6,423 nucleotides of DNA from an uncultured Clostridia bacterium (GCA_937900575.1 CALCEI010000126.1:1-6423); one strand, 5' to 3'; shown: positions 1-4,703, numbered from the stretch's first letter. Numbers and translations: made by a program. Notes: a model not told the origin generated them from the letters alone.

Positions 1-52
1 TCGCTCACGAGATGTAACACAGTGAGGACATATTAATTAAGCATTAGCTATT

Positions 53-226
53 ATTCGCATTCAAATAAGCTTCGGAAACTAAATTTGAAGAATCGAATAT
101 AGCATTCGTTGACTTCGGTCAATTACCACATTATTAGGTTAATGTTTGCACTTTAGGTGTGAGCATTCTACGTGGTAATGGGTTTGTCCGAAGCTTTCCC
201 GAATGCGAGTAGAGAGGTTCGCACCT
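53..226 (+). ncRNA. Unassigned structured RNA (or structured 5' leader of the acyltransferase gene)
   Basis: The segment folds into a long closed structure. A 10-bp outer helix (53-62 with 201-210, one G-U) is followed by a perfect 10-bp helix (67-76 with 187-196). A junction holds two small hairpins on its 5' side: CGAAT/ATTCG (94-98/104-108) and TTGAC/GTCAA closing a TTCG loop (109-113/118-122). An apical arm is made of a perfect 8-bp helix (122-129 with 172-179; it shares base 122 with the UUCG hairpin) and an 11-bp helix with G-U pairs (141-151 with 157-167). A T-run follows at 226-231. The rod-like outline and size of about 175 nt recall 6S RNA, but the 3' side of the central region is too short for a 6S-type bubble. 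It does not resemble RNase P, tmRNA, SRP RNA or 5S rRNA. It may be a free small RNA or a cis-acting leader, since the next gene begins 56 nt downstream. The paired structure is seen directly; its identity and function are unknown. Confidence 0.5.
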
Positions 227-231
227 TTTTT
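215..231 (+). terminator. Weak terminator-like hairpin plus T-run at end of the structured RNA
   Basis: AGGT (215-218) pairs with ACCT (223-226) around a TCGC loop and runs straight into TTTTTT. Four base pairs is weak for an intrinsic terminator. A second pairing, TGCGA (204-208) with TCGCA (219-223), would give a slightly stronger hairpin but uses bases of the RNA's closing helix. It either ends the structured RNA or is a conditional attenuator for the gene at 282. Confidence 0.35.
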
Positions 232-249
232 ATTTCTATATTTCTTGTG

Positions 250-279
250 ATTGATAGTAATGCTTCAAAAACTATCAAT
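250..279 (+). promoter_or_regulatory. Perfect 9-bp inverted repeat just before the acyltransferase start codon
   Basis: ATTGATAGT (250-258) is exactly complementary to ACTATCAAT (271-279), with a 12-base loop, and ends two bases before the ATG at 282. In RNA it would form a hairpin next to the initiation region. In DNA it could be an operator for a dimeric protein. No Shine-Dalgarno sequence is present between it and the ATG, as is usual in Bacteroidetes. Its role is inferred from position only. Confidence 0.45.
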
Positions 280-281
280 TT

Positions 282-926
282 ATGAAAAAACAAATTTATG
301 CATTAGGGATTGGGCATAATACGCCAGTCTTTATTGATTTAGCACTTGCTTGTGGTTATGACATTGCTGGCTTGTATCATTACAACAATGAGCGAACGGG
401 GGAAGTAGATCATGGTTATCCTATTCTTGGCTCTTTTGATGATTTATTTCAAAGAAATACTTTGCAAAACATGTCTTTTCTTTTAACTATGGGCAATAAC
501 GAAATACGTACTCAACTATGTAAACAGATTTTAGCGAAAGGAGGTAGTGTTCCTACATTAATCCATCCAACTGCAGTTATTTCTCTATTCGCTAAAATTG
601 CAGACGTAGGTGTATATATTTCGCCTTTTACTTATGTTCAAGCAGATTCTTCAATAGGTGCTAATACGGTATTGTTATCTCATGTAAATATCTCACATAC
701 CACACAAATTGGCGAAGGATGTTTTATTGCGGGCGGAGCAACTATTGGTGCGTACACAATCGTTGAAGATAATGTGTTTATTGGACAAGGAGCATTAAGT
801 ATCTCTGCAAAAGTTACGAAGATTGGAAAGAATTCTTATATCGGTGCTCGTGCCTTGTTAACAAAAGATGTACCCGTTAATGTTGTAGTGGCAGGTACTC
901 CTGCAAGAGTCATTCGAAATATATAA
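282..926 (+). CDS. NeuD/PglD-family acetyltransferase (left-handed beta-helix)
   Basis: This 214-residue protein has the two-part build of sugar acyltransferases of the NeuD/PglD (sialic acid O-acetyltransferase / UDP-amino-sugar N-acetyltransferase) family. Residues 1 to about 85 form a small Rossmann-like sugar-nucleotide domain, with IYALGIGHN where the family usually has a glycine-rich GxGGH-type loop. From about residue 93 a hexapeptide-repeat beta-helix follows (IGANTV, IGEGCF, IGAYTI, VFIGQGA, IGKNSYIGARA). The C-terminus GTPARVI is the typical closing motif of these trimeric acetyl-CoA-dependent enzymes. By my alignment His139 matches the PglD catalytic base, but the acidic residue after it is Thr140 and the second conserved His is Phe148. 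Length is normal and the protein looks complete. Such genes usually lie in capsule, O-antigen or glycan-modification loci; here no glycan neighbour is visible. Substrate is unknown. The ATG at 282 is the first in frame and has no Shine-Dalgarno sequence, fitting a Bacteroidetes host. Confidence 0.88.
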   Translation: MKKQIYALGIGHNTPVFIDLALACGYDIAGLYHYNNERTGEVDHGYPILGSFDDLFQRNTLQNMSFLLTMGNNEIRTQLCKQILAKGGSVPTLIHPTAVISLFAKIADVGVYISPFTYVQADSSIGANTVLLSHVNISHTTQIGEGCFIAGGATIGAYTIVEDNVFIGQGALSISAKVTKIGKNSYIGARALLTKDVPVNVVVAGTPARVIRNI

Positions 927-970
927 TTATTATCTTTATTTATCACAAACGTTTCTCAATTTAGATACCC

Positions 971-997
971 CTACCCCATCGCAGCCTCTCGGGGTAG
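971..997. repeat. 7-bp stem-loop (CTACCCC/GGGGTAG)
   Basis: CTACCCC (971-977) pairs perfectly with GGGGTAG (991-997) around a 13-base loop, 45 bases after the acyltransferase stop codon. No T-run follows on the plus strand, so it is not a standard intrinsic terminator. It may protect the 3' end of the upstream transcript. Confidence 0.45.
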
Positions 998-1005
998 ACG
1001 GACTT

Positions 1006-1032
1006 TGGTGTATATGGTGTATATGGTGTAGG
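1006..1032. repeat. 9-bp tandem repeat, three copies (TGGTGTATA)
   Basis: TGGTGTATA occurs at 1006-1014 and 1015-1023, and a degenerate third copy TGGTGTAGG at 1024-1032, with no gaps between copies. Copy number could vary between strains by replication slippage. The same array forms the left arm of the foldback with 1080-1094. Confidence 0.75.
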
Positions 1033-1094
1033 TACTTCCTACATATACACATACGCGCGTATAAGGGTATAAAAGTATGTACACCATCTACACC
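1007..1094. repeat. Long foldback: 15-bp inverted repeat around a GC palindrome
   Basis: GGTGTATATGGTGTA (found twice, at 1007-1021 and 1016-1030) is complementary, with one mismatch, to TACACCATCTACACC (1080-1094). Near the middle lies a perfect 12-bp palindrome, ATACGCGCGTAT (1051-1062). As single-stranded DNA or RNA this could make a large cruciform or hairpin with two alternative left-arm registers. No coding function is apparent. Confidence 0.6.
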
Positions 1095-1129
1095 TTGTAT
1101 AGCACTGCTTGTAGTGTGTCTGTAAACGT

Positions 1130-1162
1130 AGCATCTACGGAGCATCTACACAGCATCATAGG
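1130..1162. repeat. 11-bp tandem repeat, three copies (AGCATCTACRN-like)
   Basis: AGCATCTACGG (1130-1140), AGCATCTACAC (1141-1151) and AGCATCATAGG (1152-1162) follow each other at an exact 11-base period. The period is about one helical turn, so a protein could contact the same face repeatedly, but chance slippage is as likely. A short hairpin CGTAG/CTACG (1127-1131/1135-1139) overlaps the first copy. Confidence 0.6.
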
Positions 1163-1177
1163 CTAACGCTATGACTG

Positions 1178-1219
1178 CGAGGGGGTTGGAGAGTGTACGT
1201 GAGCATCAACCGACCCTCG
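1178..1219. repeat. 11-bp stem-loop with a 2-base bulge (GC-rich)
   Basis: CGAGGG (1178-1183) pairs with CCCTCG (1214-1219), and directly inside it GGTTG (1184-1188) pairs with CAACC (1207-1211), leaving GA (1212-1213) bulged and an 18-base loop. This is the strongest local hairpin in the noncoding stretch. A C-run (1230-1235) lies 10 bases after it and could compete for the G-run at 1181-1185. No T-run follows on the plus strand, so a terminator role is not supported. Confidence 0.6.
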
Positions 1220-1350
1220 GCTCAAAAATCCCCCCTAAAATGACACATAAATCGTGCAAATAGCAGAAAAAATCATTTTTTTTCACAATAATATAATTAA
1301 ATTTTTCATGTAAGTTATCTAATAATTTTGCAAAACGTTTTGTTACCTCC

Positions 1351-1506
1351 ATCGGCACAAATGTAAATATAGAAAAAATCGTTGAAAATAAGAAGACTAT
1401 TATTAATAAAAATTATGGTGTAGTAAAGATTACTGTGGACGGACGAGATATGTTCTTAAAGGGTGAATGGTTCAATCAGGATGTGCCTATTGTTATTACT
1501 CTATAG
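1351..1506 (+). pseudogene. Orphan C-terminal coding fragment, unknown protein
   Basis: A plus-strand frame reading to TAG at 1504-1506 has protein-like composition over its last 51 residues, including IEKIVENKKTIINKNYGVV and ITVDGRDMFLKGEWFNQDV, and ends VPIVITL. The frame stays open leftward to a TAA near 1290 but contains no ATG until 1450, and the sequence upstream of about 1350 is AT-rich and noncoding in character. This looks like the tail of a gene whose front was lost, or a degraded remnant. I do not recognise the family. It ends right where the Bacteroidetes-like sequence meets the recJ fragment. Confidence 0.4.
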
Positions 1507-1526
1507 CCTTTAGTTTGTCTTCTTAG
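1507..1526. other. Probable junction between two unrelated genomes
   Basis: To the right, recJ reads leftward on the minus strand with good family similarity down to the codon for Leu at 1524-1526 (…KIIDFL). Beyond that the frame gives RRQTKGYRVITIGTS and a stop at 1476-1478, which is only the antisense of the plus-strand fragment ending at 1506. RecJ proteins normally continue here (commonly NP or a similar motif after FL) into the DHH phosphoesterase domain. To the left, gene starts lack Shine-Dalgarno sites; to the right all have strong ones. The break therefore lies within about 20 bases. It may be an assembly chimera or a true recombination point. Confidence 0.7.
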
Positions 1527-1667
1527 AAAGTCTATGATTTTATCTTGAGTATTTATTCCACGTGCATACAAAAGAGAAACAAGATGCTTGTCCAAATTGA
1601 AAATCTTTGACATCTCAACACAAAATTTATCATCAATGTTCTCATCTAATGTACAAATGTAATTCAT
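1524..1667 (-). CDS. recJ: 5' fragment of recJ, single-stranded-DNA-specific exonuclease (truncated)
   Basis: RecJ degrades single-stranded DNA 5' to 3' in recombination and mismatch repair. Only the first 48 residues are present: MNYICTLDENIDD, then EMSKIFNLDKHLVSLLYARG, INTQDKIIDFL. This matches the short N-terminal helix region of RecJ (family pattern: hydrophobic-LL-x-RGI followed by FL) that precedes the DHH catalytic domain, which is missing. I chose the ATG at 1665-1667, preceded by AAAAGGG, over a TTG at 1694, because the latter falls inside the terminator hairpin. Position right after secF agrees with the common Firmicutes order secD-secF-recJ. The reading frame leaves RecJ-like sequence at about 1524 and ends in foreign sequence. 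Confidence 0.72.
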
Positions 1668-1680
1668 AAACCCTTTTATT

Positions 1681-1704
1681 AAAAAACCTTTCAAAAGAAA
1701 GGTT
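1681..1704 (-). terminator. Intrinsic terminator between secF and recJ (possibly bidirectional)
   Basis: On the minus strand AACCTTTC (1704-1697) pairs with GAAAGGTT (1692-1685) around a TTTT loop, and the 3' arm runs into TTTTTT (1686-1681). It begins six bases after the secF stop codon. On the plus strand the same stem is followed by CTTTTCTATTTTTTTA, so it could also stop opposite-strand transcription. The recJ ATG lies 14 bases beyond the T-run, so recJ must rely on read-through or on a start site inside this short gap. Confidence 0.75.
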
Positions 1705-1709
1705 CTTTT

Positions 1710-2633
1710 CTATTTTTTTATAGCAACCTTTAAATTTTTGTGTGTAATAAGCACACTCCAGAAGAAAGGAAGAATGTAAAGTGCAACCGCCAAAACAATA
1801 ACAGCCATAAACATGATGTTTATTGAAACATATTTAATTGCACTTGGACCTGCAACAACAAGCAACAAACCAGCAAGCAAAATTGCAGAAGCAATAAAGA
1901 TTAAATTAAATCTACTGCTCTTCATTGTTGATTTAACTGCAGATTCATAGTCTCCATTAACAAGCCAACCACCACGTTTAATGTTTTCAAAATAGTTAAG
2001 GCAAACATAAGTTATAAGCACATTTAATGCAACAAGCATTGCAAAATAACTTAAACCAATGGTAAGCCTTAAAATTGAACTTATGGATAAATAACCCAAT
2101 GTTCCAACTGCACAAGAAGCAAGCAAGGTTATCATGCTTGCATAATTGTACCTTACAGCAGTAAATATGCTTGCAACAACCACAATCAACAAAATGGAAG
2201 CAACAGTAAAGATATAATGTTTTGCCCTAACTGTTGGTGCAACAAAACTGTGTGCACTTACATCTTCACCAGAAAGTGAAAGGTTTGTTACAATTTCGTC
2301 ATTTATCTTTGCTTGGTTAACTTCGTTAACTTCACGTGAATAACGAACAACCAAACGTGTGTCGTCACCATCGTCAAAAATTACAACACTTTCAACACTG
2401 CCGCCATAAGAATTAACTGTTGAAGTTACACTCCTGCTGCATTCGTTGGTATCTGCTGTGCTTCCAATCCTTACAGTAAATTCAGTTGCACCAGCAAGTT
2501 CAAAGTTTCCCCTAAAACCAAATATGCAAGCAATAACAACACCAACAAGCAAGAATACTGCAATGGCAATTAAAGGCCATTTGTTTTTGCTGAAATATTC
2601 TTTATTGGATTTTGTAAAATCTCTATTAAGCAT
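1710..2633 (-). CDS. secF: Protein translocase subunit SecF (divergent)
   Basis: SecF works with SecD at the cytoplasmic membrane to drive late steps of Sec-dependent secretion using the proton gradient. The 307-residue length is normal. A first membrane helix lies at about 20-39, an extracytoplasmic domain at about 41-137, then five helices at about 140-160, 165-187, 190-215, 240-262 and 268-297: the six-helix SecF plan. The usual GIDFTGG motif after helix 1 is replaced by AGATEFTV (47-54). The GYSINDT…FDRIRE signature is reduced to LNVLITYVCLNYFENIKRG (203-221), keeping only the FxxIK/R end. The start overlaps the secD stop by 8 bases, and its GGAGG site lies within secD. Identity rests on topology, length and the SecD neighbour more than on motifs. 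Confidence 0.85.
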   Translation of the reverse strand: MLNRDFTKSNKEYFSKNKWPLIAIAVFLLVGVVIACIFGFRGNFELAGATEFTVRIGSTADTNECSRSVTSTVNSYGGSVESVVIFDDGDDTRLVVRYSREVNEVNQAKINDEIVTNLSLSGEDVSAHSFVAPTVRAKHYIFTVASILLIVVVASIFTAVRYNYASMITLLASCAVGTLGYLSISSILRLTIGLSYFAMLVALNVLITYVCLNYFENIKRGGWLVNGDYESAVKSTMKSSRFNLIFIASAILLAGLLLVVAGPSAIKYVSINIMFMAVIVLAVALYILPFFWSVLITHKNLKVAIKK

Positions 2634-3954
2634 TTTTACCTCCTTTGTGGAAGTTCAATTTCTTTCCATCTGTATTGTTAATTGCCAAATACATGTTGAT
2701 AAACAAACGCATCAAAACCAAATTTGTAAACACTGTTACTAATGGAAGAACAAGCAATGCCCAACCAAAAGAGTTTACACTTGCAATTGGCATAAACACG
2801 CAAACCACACCAGCAACAAACAACAACCCGTTGCTTAAGCAAGTTTTAAACAATGTTTCTTTAATTGCCATTTTAAAGGCAACATAAAGTTTTGTTTCTG
2901 CATTATAATGCCTTTTTGCTGTTTCAAAAATGGAAATCAACAAATCAAAGGCAACAACAGTTGCAAGCACAATACCAAGCACACCTGCAAAATTTATGTG
3001 TGCAAGTGGAATTGATTGAATGAAGAACATGCCCAATGTTACATAGAATAACAAATTGAAACATGCCAACCAGCCCATGTGTCTATATTTTACAATTAAG
3101 AACACAAAACCAGCAAGCAACAAAACAAGTAAGGCAATGCCAACTGTTAAATCTGCTCCCCTGCCATAACTTGCTGAAATCATTGCTGAATCCAACTTTG
3201 TAAGTTCCAAATCCAACGCACCAGACTTAATTTTGTTTGCATAAGTTGTTGCATCGGCTTTTGAAGTGAAATTGCTTGAAGTAAAACCAATTATGCCATT
3301 TGTAATTGGTTCACTTATTGTAAGTGTGAAGAACGCTTCAGTGCTATCTCCAAAGTATGCATACAAACTTGATGCAGTTTTTGTTGCTAATTCAATATCA
3401 TCTTTAAATTCATCTTTAAAATAAATTTGAATTCCGAACGATTTTTTCCCGGTTTGAGAATTGTATTGTTCGATAGCTTCGACATCTTTAATGTACCTTG
3501 CATAAAAAGCAGGTGTATCTTCAACCTTGGTCCTTTCTGTTGTATAGAAGGTTAAAGTCTCTGGGTCGCCAATCAAATCAACAAGGAAATTTTCGTCAGT
3601 CTTTTCCAAAATGTTGCCAACTTCAAGCACAATGTCATTATCCCCTGACTTGGCAACATAAACATCGTGGTAGCCTTCACTTTCCACAATATTTGTTAAA
3701 CCAAGCATTGTTGATTCCAACAAACCATCATATTTTTCATTGGATTGGCCGTTACCAAGTTTGGTTGAATAAACAACACGCAAAGAAGAACTTAGGTCTT
3801 CCCCAAGTTTAACATTTTCCAAAAAACTAGAATATCTGTAATAATTTCCGTTGATTGCAAATGGATAAGTGAAACTTACAAAACTTGCCACCAAACATAT
3901 AACTAAAATTATTGCAAACAAGATAAATAAAAATGTAGAGCGCTTTTTAGTCAT
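2626..3954 (-). CDS. secD: Protein translocase subunit SecD (divergent)
   Basis: SecD pairs with SecF to help pull exported proteins through SecYEG using the proton motive force. This 442-residue protein has a first membrane helix (about 8-30), a large extracytoplasmic region (about 31-266) and five C-terminal helices (about 268-289, 294-313, 322-346, 368-390, 395-420). The P1-domain hallmark GLDLxGG is changed to LGEDLSSS (50-57), although the following LRVVYS fits. YRHMG (290-294) matches the conserved YRxxG after helix 2. The proton-relay signature VDANVLIFERIKE appears as AFDLLISIFETAKR (335-348); Asp337 is kept but the Asn is lost. The start at 3954 has an AGGAG site five bases upstream and a consensus promoter further up. 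The last codons contain the ribosome binding site for secF. SecD and SecF are separate proteins here, not a SecDF fusion. Confidence 0.9.
   Translation of the reverse strand: MTKKRSTFLFILFAIILVICLVASFVSFTYPFAINGNYYRYSSFLENVKLGEDLSSSLRVVYSTKLGNGQSNEKYDGLLESTMLGLTNIVESEGYHDVYVAKSGDNDIVLEVGNILEKTDENFLVDLIGDPETLTFYTTERTKVEDTPAFYARYIKDVEAIEQYNSQTGKKSFGIQIYFKDEFKDDIELATKTASSLYAYFGDSTEAFFTLTISEPITNGIIGFTSSNFTSKADATTYANKIKSGALDLELTKLDSAMISASYGRGADLTVGIALLVLLLAGFVFLIVKYRHMGWLACFNLLFYVTLGMFFIQSIPLAHINFAGVLGIVLATVVAFDLLISIFETAKRHYNAETKLYVAFKMAIKETLFKTCLSNGLLFVAGVVCVFMPIASVNSFGWALLVLPLVTVFTNLVLMRLFINMYLAINNTDGKKLNFHKGGKNA
2639..2643 (-). promoter_or_regulatory. secF ribosome binding site embedded in the secD 3' end
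   Basis: GGAGG (minus strand) followed by TAAAA and the secF ATG. The same bases encode Lys-Gly-Gly-Lys near the SecD C-terminus, and secD stops 8 bases inside secF. This arrangement points to translational coupling, giving matched amounts of the two partners. Confidence 0.85.
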
Positions 3955-3959
3955 AAATT

Positions 3960-3964
3960 CTCCT
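3960..3964 (-). promoter_or_regulatory. secD ribosome binding site
   Basis: AGGAG on the minus strand, five bases before the ATG at 3954. It fixes the secD start and is a clear Firmicutes-style site. Confidence 0.85.
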
Positions 3965-3976
3965 AATAAATTTAAT

Positions 3977-4001
3977 TTTGCCTAAGCCATAAAATGGCAA
4001 A
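3977..4001 (-). promoter_or_regulatory. Overlapping hairpins in the secD 5' leader
   Basis: Two mutually exclusive foldings lie between the promoter and the secD ribosome binding site: an inner GCCAT/ATGGC stem (3986-3990 with 3994-3998, 3-base loop) and an outer TTTGCC/GGCAAA stem (3977-3982 with 3996-4001). They are short and may be chance in an AT-rich leader. If real they could tune secDF expression; no known secD leader element is recognised. Confidence 0.25.
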
Positions 4002-4025
4002 CAAAACTCCATAATATTCAAGTAA

Positions 4026-4054
4026 ATTATATATAATAATTTAATCATTGTCAA
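4026..4054 (-). promoter_or_regulatory. Consensus sigmaA/sigma70 promoter of secD-secF
   Basis: On the minus strand a perfect TTGACA -35 (4054-4049) and a perfect TATAAT -10 (4031-4026) are separated by exactly 17 bases. Transcription should begin near 4019, giving a leader of about 65 nt before the secD ATG at 3954. Full consensus suggests strong constitutive expression of the secretion operon. No other promoter of this strength is seen between secD and recJ. Confidence 0.85.
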
Positions 4055-4074
4055 ACAAAGAACACACAAATACG

Positions 4075-4108
4075 CAAAAAGAAAACAAATTTATCCAACT
4101 TGTTTTCT
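4075..4108 (-). terminator. Intrinsic terminator after the TIGR04086/DUF3792 gene
   Basis: On the minus strand AGAAAACAA (4108-4100) pairs with TTGTTTTCT (4088-4080) around an 11-base loop, followed by TTTT (4079-4076). It lies about 80 bases after the stop codon of the membrane-protein gene and just upstream of the secD promoter, separating the two transcription units. The stem is AT-rich, so efficiency may be modest. Confidence 0.6.
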
Positions 4109-4186
4109 ATCTTTGTTAAATTATTTTAATAACTCTCACAAAAGAATTATTAACCAAAAAACGACAATCAAACGCTCAATTTTATG

Positions 4187-4582
4187 TTAAGCAGATTTTT
4201 TGCCAAACAAATTAAGAATGATTGCACAAATCACAGCCACTGCAACAGCAAATAATAAGTCAAACAAAATGCTTAAATCAAAGGCAAATCCACCATTTAA
4301 AATTGAAAAGATTATCAAACTTAAAACGCCGTAAAACAAACCAAGAAAAATGGATTTTATAAGTAATTTGTTAGAATCGTGCTTTTTGGTAAGCAAAGTT
4401 GACACAAACAAAGCAATTGCTTTAACAACATTGTTTATGTACCCCACAACACTTGAATTTAGGTCAGTAAATTTAAGCACAACTGCAAGCAAAAGCACCC
4501 CAACCAATGTTATAACTATGCCAACCAAAGTGTACTTTAACAAACTTAAAACTCCAGAAAAATTAATTTTAGATTTTTGCAT
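4187..4582 (-). CDS. TIGR04086/DUF3792-family small membrane protein
   Basis: A 131-residue protein with four predicted membrane helices (about 12-37, 44-64, 70-95, 100-126) and short charged ends (MQKSKIN… and …FGKKSA). Size, topology and the LLKYTLVGIVITLVGVL opening match the TIGR04086 / DUF3792 family (relatives include Bacillus YrzE). These small proteins of unknown function are commonly found next to yajC/secD in Firmicutes, as here directly upstream of secD. A role linked to the Sec machinery or the envelope is inferred from this neighbourhood only. The start is supported by GGGGGA four to five bases upstream. It has its own terminator before the secD promoter. A weak promoter candidate (TTGTAA, 17 bases, TACTAA) lies just upstream but is not convincing. 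Confidence 0.75.
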   Translation of the reverse strand: MQKSKINFSGVLSLLKYTLVGIVITLVGVLLLAVVLKFTDLNSSVVGYINNVVKAIALFVSTLLTKKHDSNKLLIKSIFLGLFYGVLSLIIFSILNGGFAFDLSILFDLLFAVAVAVICAIILNLFGKKSA

Positions 4583-4677
4583 GTTTCCCCCTTACAATAA
4601 GTTAGTAAAACATGCCAAAAGAAATTACAAAATTAAAGTAAAAATTTTGTCTTGTTTTAAATAAAATTGTAGAAAAC

Positions 4678-4703
4678 AAAAAACACAGCCAAATGCCGTG
4701 CCT
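4678..4703 (-). terminator. Intrinsic terminator of the MerR-family gene
   Basis: On the minus strand CACGGC (4700-4695) pairs with GCTGTG (4689-4684), one G-U pair, with a 5-base loop and a following TTTTTT (4683-4678). It starts 9 bases after the regulator's stop codon. This GC-rich stem plus clean T-run is a textbook terminator and separates the regulator from the membrane-protein gene. Confidence 0.85.

Larger units (their letters stand above)
927..1350. other. Noncoding, hairpin- and repeat-rich intergenic region
   Basis: About 420 bases with no convincing gene on either strand. The part from 970 to 1240 is richer in G+C than its surroundings and full of short repeats and foldbacks (listed separately). 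The part from 1241 to 1350 is very AT-rich and contains a 12-bp palindrome CAAAACGTTTTG (1331-1342). A 69-codon frame on the minus strand (936-1145) reads through the repeats and has the His/Tyr/Arg-rich composition of a chance frame. From memory, similar TGGTGTATA-type stretches occur between genes in Bacteroides and relatives, but I could not check this. Confidence 0.6.

Noticed and set aside
1..52. C-terminal end of an upstream gene
   Set aside because: All plus frames close within about 36 bases and too few residues remain to identify anything; only a weak CTCAC/GTGAG inverted repeat (4-8/22-26) is visible.
53..226. Assignment of the structured RNA as 6S RNA, RNase P, tmRNA, SRP RNA or 5S rRNA
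   Set aside because: No signature sequences of RNase P, tmRNA, SRP or 5S are present, and the 6S-type central bubble is lacking on the 3' side; a 6S identity is left open but not claimed.
936..1145. 69-codon minus-strand frame
   Set aside because: It reads through tandem repeats and palindromes, has His/Tyr/Arg-rich chance composition and no family resemblance.
1006..1162. CRISPR array
   Set aside because: Repeat units are 9-11 bases, contiguous and without spacers, and no cas genes are present.
1668..1694. TTG start for recJ at 1694
   Set aside because: It falls in the terminator hairpin; the ATG at 1667 is a better fit to the RecJ N-terminus and has an AAAAGGG just upstream.
2446..2887. 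Plus-strand frames opposite secD/secF (2446-2742 and 2645-2887)
   Set aside because: Antisense shadows of secD and secF; no ribosome binding sites and low-complexity residues typical of reverse-read membrane genes.
3498..3812. Plus-strand frame inside secD
   Set aside because: Gln/His-rich antisense shadow of the SecD extracytoplasmic domain.
4350..4664. Plus-strand frame opposite the DUF3792 gene
   Set aside because: Antisense shadow without its own start signals.
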